Positions 61,831-64,000 of a DNA stretch of 64,000 nt are shown here, in pieces. Under the pieces are notes generated by a model. It did no database searches and was not told the DNA's origin. It was given only the letters and a program-made list of their open reading frames with translations. The position numbers were made by a program, and so were the translations under genes. Numbering within the stretch: the stretch's first letter is position 1; each line of letters starts with the position of its first letter. This DNA comes from an uncultured Actinomycetes bacterium (GTDB taxonomy: Bacteria > Actinomycetota > Acidimicrobiia > Acidimicrobiales > Microtrichaceae): contig CAINRS010000162.1 of NCBI GenBank assembly GCA_903852755.1, positions 1 to 64,000 of the forward strand, in the 5' to 3' direction.

Positions 61831-62181
61831 ATGGCGAAACCGGCGAAGCGGCGGATCGACCCCGAAGGGCAGGCCGCGACCGATGCAGGTCGGACCTCGA
61901 GCGGGGCGGACGCGTCGGGCCGTCAGCCGGTGACGAGTCGGCGGGTCACGCCCGCCAAGGGAGCCGCAGCCGGTCCGTCACGATCCGCTCGGGCGCACCG
62001 GCCGAGTCCGACCTGGGTTCCGGTCCTGATGTTCGCCCTGTGGGGCCTCGGGCTCCTGGTGATCATCTTGAACTACATGCAGATCCTTCCGGGCGCCACC
62101 GACGGCGGGAACGGCTGGTACCTGGTCGGCGGTCTGGGGTCGATCCTGGCCGGGATCATCGTCGCCACCCAGTACCGCTGA
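61831..62181 (+). CDS. crgA: Cell-division protein CrgA
   Basis: 116 residues. A basic, Ser/Arg-rich cytosolic half followed by two closely spaced membrane helices (PTWVPVLMFALWGLGLLVII, and NGWYLVGGLGSILAGIIVAT) with the short loop LNYMQILPG between them, the CrgA pattern. CrgA recruits septal PBPs and coordinates FtsZ in actinobacteria; it marks the far side of the pknB/trpG cluster in Mycobacterium too. ATG six bases after TACCAT. Confidence 0.92.
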   Translation: MAKPAKRRIDPEGQAATDAGRTSSGADASGRQPVTSRRVTPAKGAAAGPSRSARAHRPSPTWVPVLMFALWGLGLLVIILNYMQILPGATDGGNGWYLVGGLGSILAGIIVATQYR

Positions 62182-62442
62182 GCGACCCGGCGCTCCGGAT
62201 CTGCGGGTCCGACCGCCGGGTCGGACGACACGGTCACCCCGGACGTCAGCAGGTGACGCACAGGTGACGGGCCGTCCGACCACCGACGGTGGTTCCACAA
62301 CCCTGTCCGTCCCGATCCCGTGCGCGGTGAGGGATCGCAGGCGATCTGTGGATATCTGTGGACAACCCCGCACCTGCTTGTGGATGACGAACCGGTGACC
62401 GGGACGTGAACGCGACGCCGGCGGATCCGGCCGCCCGACGGG
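62182..62442. other. Intergenic region with clustered DnaA-box-like sites
   Basis: 261 bases without a convincing ORF. TGTGGATAT (62347-62355), TGTGGACAA (62357-62365) and TGTGGATGA (62379-62387) each differ from the DnaA box TGTGGATAA at one position and share the TGTGGA core. The first two are spaced exactly ten bases apart. A fourth core in the opposite orientation (TCCACA, 62294-62299) is weaker. No AT-rich unwinding tract is evident. Confidence 0.55.
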
Positions 62443-62763
62443 TCAGTCGATCGGGGCGACGAGCTCCATGTCCTCCATGCAGTGGCGGGGCGGCTCCGGG
62501 TCCTCCGTGTCGGCCGCGGTCATGCGGACCTCGGCACCGCAGACCGGGCACCGGTACGTCAGCTTGACCCTGCGCAGGGTGCCCGGCTCGGGTGGCGGCG
62601 GAACCGGAGTGGCGAAGCTCCGCAGGAAGAACCAGCCCGTCCCGAGGATCACCGCTCCGAGCAGCAGTGCCAGCAGCACGCCGACGAACGGCGCACCGCT
62701 GACGGTCGACACGACCAGCGCGACGACCGCAGCGGCGCCGATGACGATCAGGAGCCGTCGCAC
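62443..62763 (-). CDS. Small membrane protein with C-terminal zinc ribbon
   Basis: 106 residues. Two hydrophobic helices (about 4-22 and 27-48) then a cytosolic tail with CPVCGAEV and a later HC-type pair (PPRHCMED), consistent with a zinc ribbon. GTG start with AGGAGG seven bases upstream. It lies 12 bases after the thiolase, so it is probably the downstream gene of a two-gene operon. Function unknown. Confidence 0.8.
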   Translation of the reverse strand: MRRLLIVIGAAAVVALVVSTVSGAPFVGVLLALLLGAVILGTGWFFLRSFATPVPPPPEPGTLRRVKLTYRCPVCGAEVRMTAADTEDPEPPRHCMEDMELVAPID

Positions 62764-62775
62764 GACGGCACCTCC

Positions 62776-63984
62776 TCAGCCCAGACGTTCGATGATCGTG
62801 GCGTTGGCGAGCCCGCCGCCCTCGCACATGGTCTGCAGGCCGTAGCGGCCGCCCGTCCGCTCCAGCTCGTTGAGCATGGTGGCGAGCAGCTTGGTCCCGG
62901 ACCCGCCGAGCGGATGACCGAGCGCGATCGCCCCGCCGTTCGGGTTGACCTTGTCGAAGTCCGGCTGGTGCTCCTTGGCCCACGCCAGCACGACCGAGGC
63001 GAACGCCTCGTTGACCTCGAAGTGGTCGATCGCATCCACGGTCAGGTTGCCGCGGTCGAGCGCCTTCGTCGTGGCGGGGATCGGACCGGTGAGCATGCGC
63101 ACGGGGTCGACACCCGCGAGCGCGAACGAGTGGAAGCGGGCCCGCGGCGTGAGCCCGAGGGCGGCTGCCTTCTCGGCGGTCATGATGAGCGCCGCCGAGG
63201 CACCGTCGGTGATCTGCGAGCTGTTGCCCGCCGTCACCTTGCCGTCGGGCAGGAAGGCCGGCTTGAGCTTGCCGAGCCCCTCGACGGTGGTGTCGGGGCG
63301 GATTCCCTCATCGGCGGTCACCATGTCGTCGAGAACCTTGACCTCGCCCGACTCCTTGTCACGGATCTTCGAGCGCACCGGGACGATCTCGTTGTCGAAG
63401 CGGCCCTCGTCGCGGGCCCGCATGGCGAGCTCCTGGGACCGGGCCCCGAAGGTGTCGAGGTCCTCGCGGCTCAGGTCCCACTCGTTGGCGATGATCTCGG
63501 CCGAGATGCCCTGGCCGACCAGGCCGCGCTGGCCCTCGATCAGCTCGACCTCGGCGTAGCGGTCTGCCGCTGCGCCGAAGGGGAAGCCGAAGTTGGAGCC
63601 GATCGAGGCGCCCATCGGGACCAGGCTCATGACCTCGACACCTGCGGCGACGACCACGTCGTACGCCCCGGCGATGACGCCCTGGGCGGCGAAGTGCACG
63701 GCCTGCTGGGACGAGCCGCACTGGCGGTCGACCGTGGTCGACGGCACGGTCTCGGGCCAACCCGCGGCCAGGACGGCGTTGCGGCCCACGTTGAGCGCCT
63801 GGGCGCCAGCCTGCATGACGCACCCCATGATCACGTCGTCGACGAGCTCCGGGTCGAGGTTGTTCCGCTCGGCGAGCGCCGACAGGGTCTCCCCGGCCAG
63901 GTCCACCGGGTGCCAGCCCGACAGCGCACCGTTCCGCCGCCCACCGGGCGTCCGGACCACGTCGACGATCACCGCTTCAGCCAT
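62776..63984 (-). CDS. Acetyl-CoA acetyltransferase / thiolase
   Basis: 402 residues. The complete thiolase set is present: VDRQCGSSQQAVHFAAQGV (acylated Cys), NVGRNAVLAAGWP, the loop domain, GHPLGGSGTKLLATML (His) and TMCEGGGLANATII (second Cys). Length and motifs fit the degradative/biosynthetic thiolases that cleave or condense acyl-CoA in fatty-acid or steroid breakdown. Start ATG 63984 with GGGGAG eight bases upstream. Confidence 0.94.
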   Translation of the reverse strand: MAEAVIVDVVRTPGGRRNGALSGWHPVDLAGETLSALAERNNLDPELVDDVIMGCVMQAGAQALNVGRNAVLAAGWPETVPSTTVDRQCGSSQQAVHFAAQGVIAGAYDVVVAAGVEVMSLVPMGASIGSNFGFPFGAAADRYAEVELIEGQRGLVGQGISAEIIANEWDLSREDLDTFGARSQELAMRARDEGRFDNEIVPVRSKIRDKESGEVKVLDDMVTADEGIRPDTTVEGLGKLKPAFLPDGKVTAGNSSQITDGASAALIMTAEKAAALGLTPRARFHSFALAGVDPVRMLTGPIPATTKALDRGNLTVDAIDHFEVNEAFASVVLAWAKEHQPDFDKVNPNGGAIALGHPLGGSGTKLLATMLNELERTGGRYGLQTMCEGGGLANATIIERLG

Positions 63985-64000
63985 CTCACTCCCCTGTCGC

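Noticed and set aside
62182-62442. A complete chromosomal origin
   Set aside because: DnaA-like boxes are present, but there is no AT-rich unwinding region and no dnaA, dnaN, recF or gyrB gene in the window.

Overview
The window is about 70% G+C. It carries an intact dcw-proximal actinobacterial 'kinase/cell-shape' cluster (tRNA-Leu, fhaA, fhaB, pstP, rodA, pbpA, pknB, then pabA and crgA). It also has methylmalonyl-CoA mutase genes, an F420-type luciferase-like oxidoreductase, lipoproteins with Thr-rich linkers, and many GTG starts preceded by a TANNNT box. Together these point to a free-living high-G+C actinobacterium, most likely of class Acidimicrobiia (Ilumatobacter/Iamia-like). That placement is inferred from gene content; no rRNA gene is present to confirm it.

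Layout. 0-7 kb: the N-terminus of a secreted RCC1-repeat protein, prephenate dehydratase, a histidine-rich membrane protein, a fatty-acid desaturase, a metallo-beta-lactamase-fold hydrolase, an AI-2E-family permease, a GAF-like protein and a DoxX-like protein. 7-13.6 kb: methylmalonyl-CoA mutase (mutA with an apparent one-base frameshift, then mutB) and its GTPase chaperone meaB, with a DUF3089 lipoprotein on the other strand between them. A 27-bp tandem repeat starts on the meaB stop codon. 13.7-21 kb: two exported hydrolases (trypsin-like and SGNH), a zinc alcohol dehydrogenase overlapping phosphoenolpyruvate synthase, a tiny exported protein, and an N-acyl-D-amino-acid deacylase.

21-38.8 kb: an exopolysaccharide locus. 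It has a WecG/TagA/CpsF transferase, two nucleotide-sugar enzymes (UXS-like and GDP-fucose synthase), a phosphoglycosyl transferase, a BY-kinase/chain-length protein with a repeat-encoded tyrosine tail, and an LAxTG-anchored surface protein. It also has a DUF4012 protein, a GT2-GT4 fusion, CgeB-like and GT4 glycosyltransferases, a Wzx flippase, a Wzy/ligase and two methyltransferases. Genes lie on both strands with hairpins between several of them. The logic fits a Wzx/Wzy-type pathway: sugars are made and primed on lipid, extended, flipped, polymerised, and length-controlled by the BY-kinase.

38.8-51 kb: a CsoR/CstR-type repressor with a 49-residue Cys-rich partner and a perfect TACCCC-TG-GGGGTA operator, a DUF1214-like protein, an amidohydrolase, a lipoprotein plus ApbE flavin transferase, an FkbM-like protein and a large lipoprotein hydrolase. 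An MFS exporter overlaps an LLM-class oxidoreductase, and two CPBP membrane proteases follow. 51-62.2 kb: tRNA-Leu(CAG) and the growth/division cluster. Here pknA is absent, and two extra membrane proteins made only of PASTA repeats follow pknB. 62.2-64 kb: an intergenic region with clustered DnaA-box-like sequences beside crgA, a small zinc-ribbon membrane protein and a thiolase.

A theme across the window is leaderless expression. About seventeen genes have a -10-like hexamer (A at position 2, T at position 6) ending 6-9 bases before the start codon, whereas operon-internal genes use Shine-Dalgarno sites or GTGA/TTGA stop-start overlaps. This rule was used to pick several start codons.
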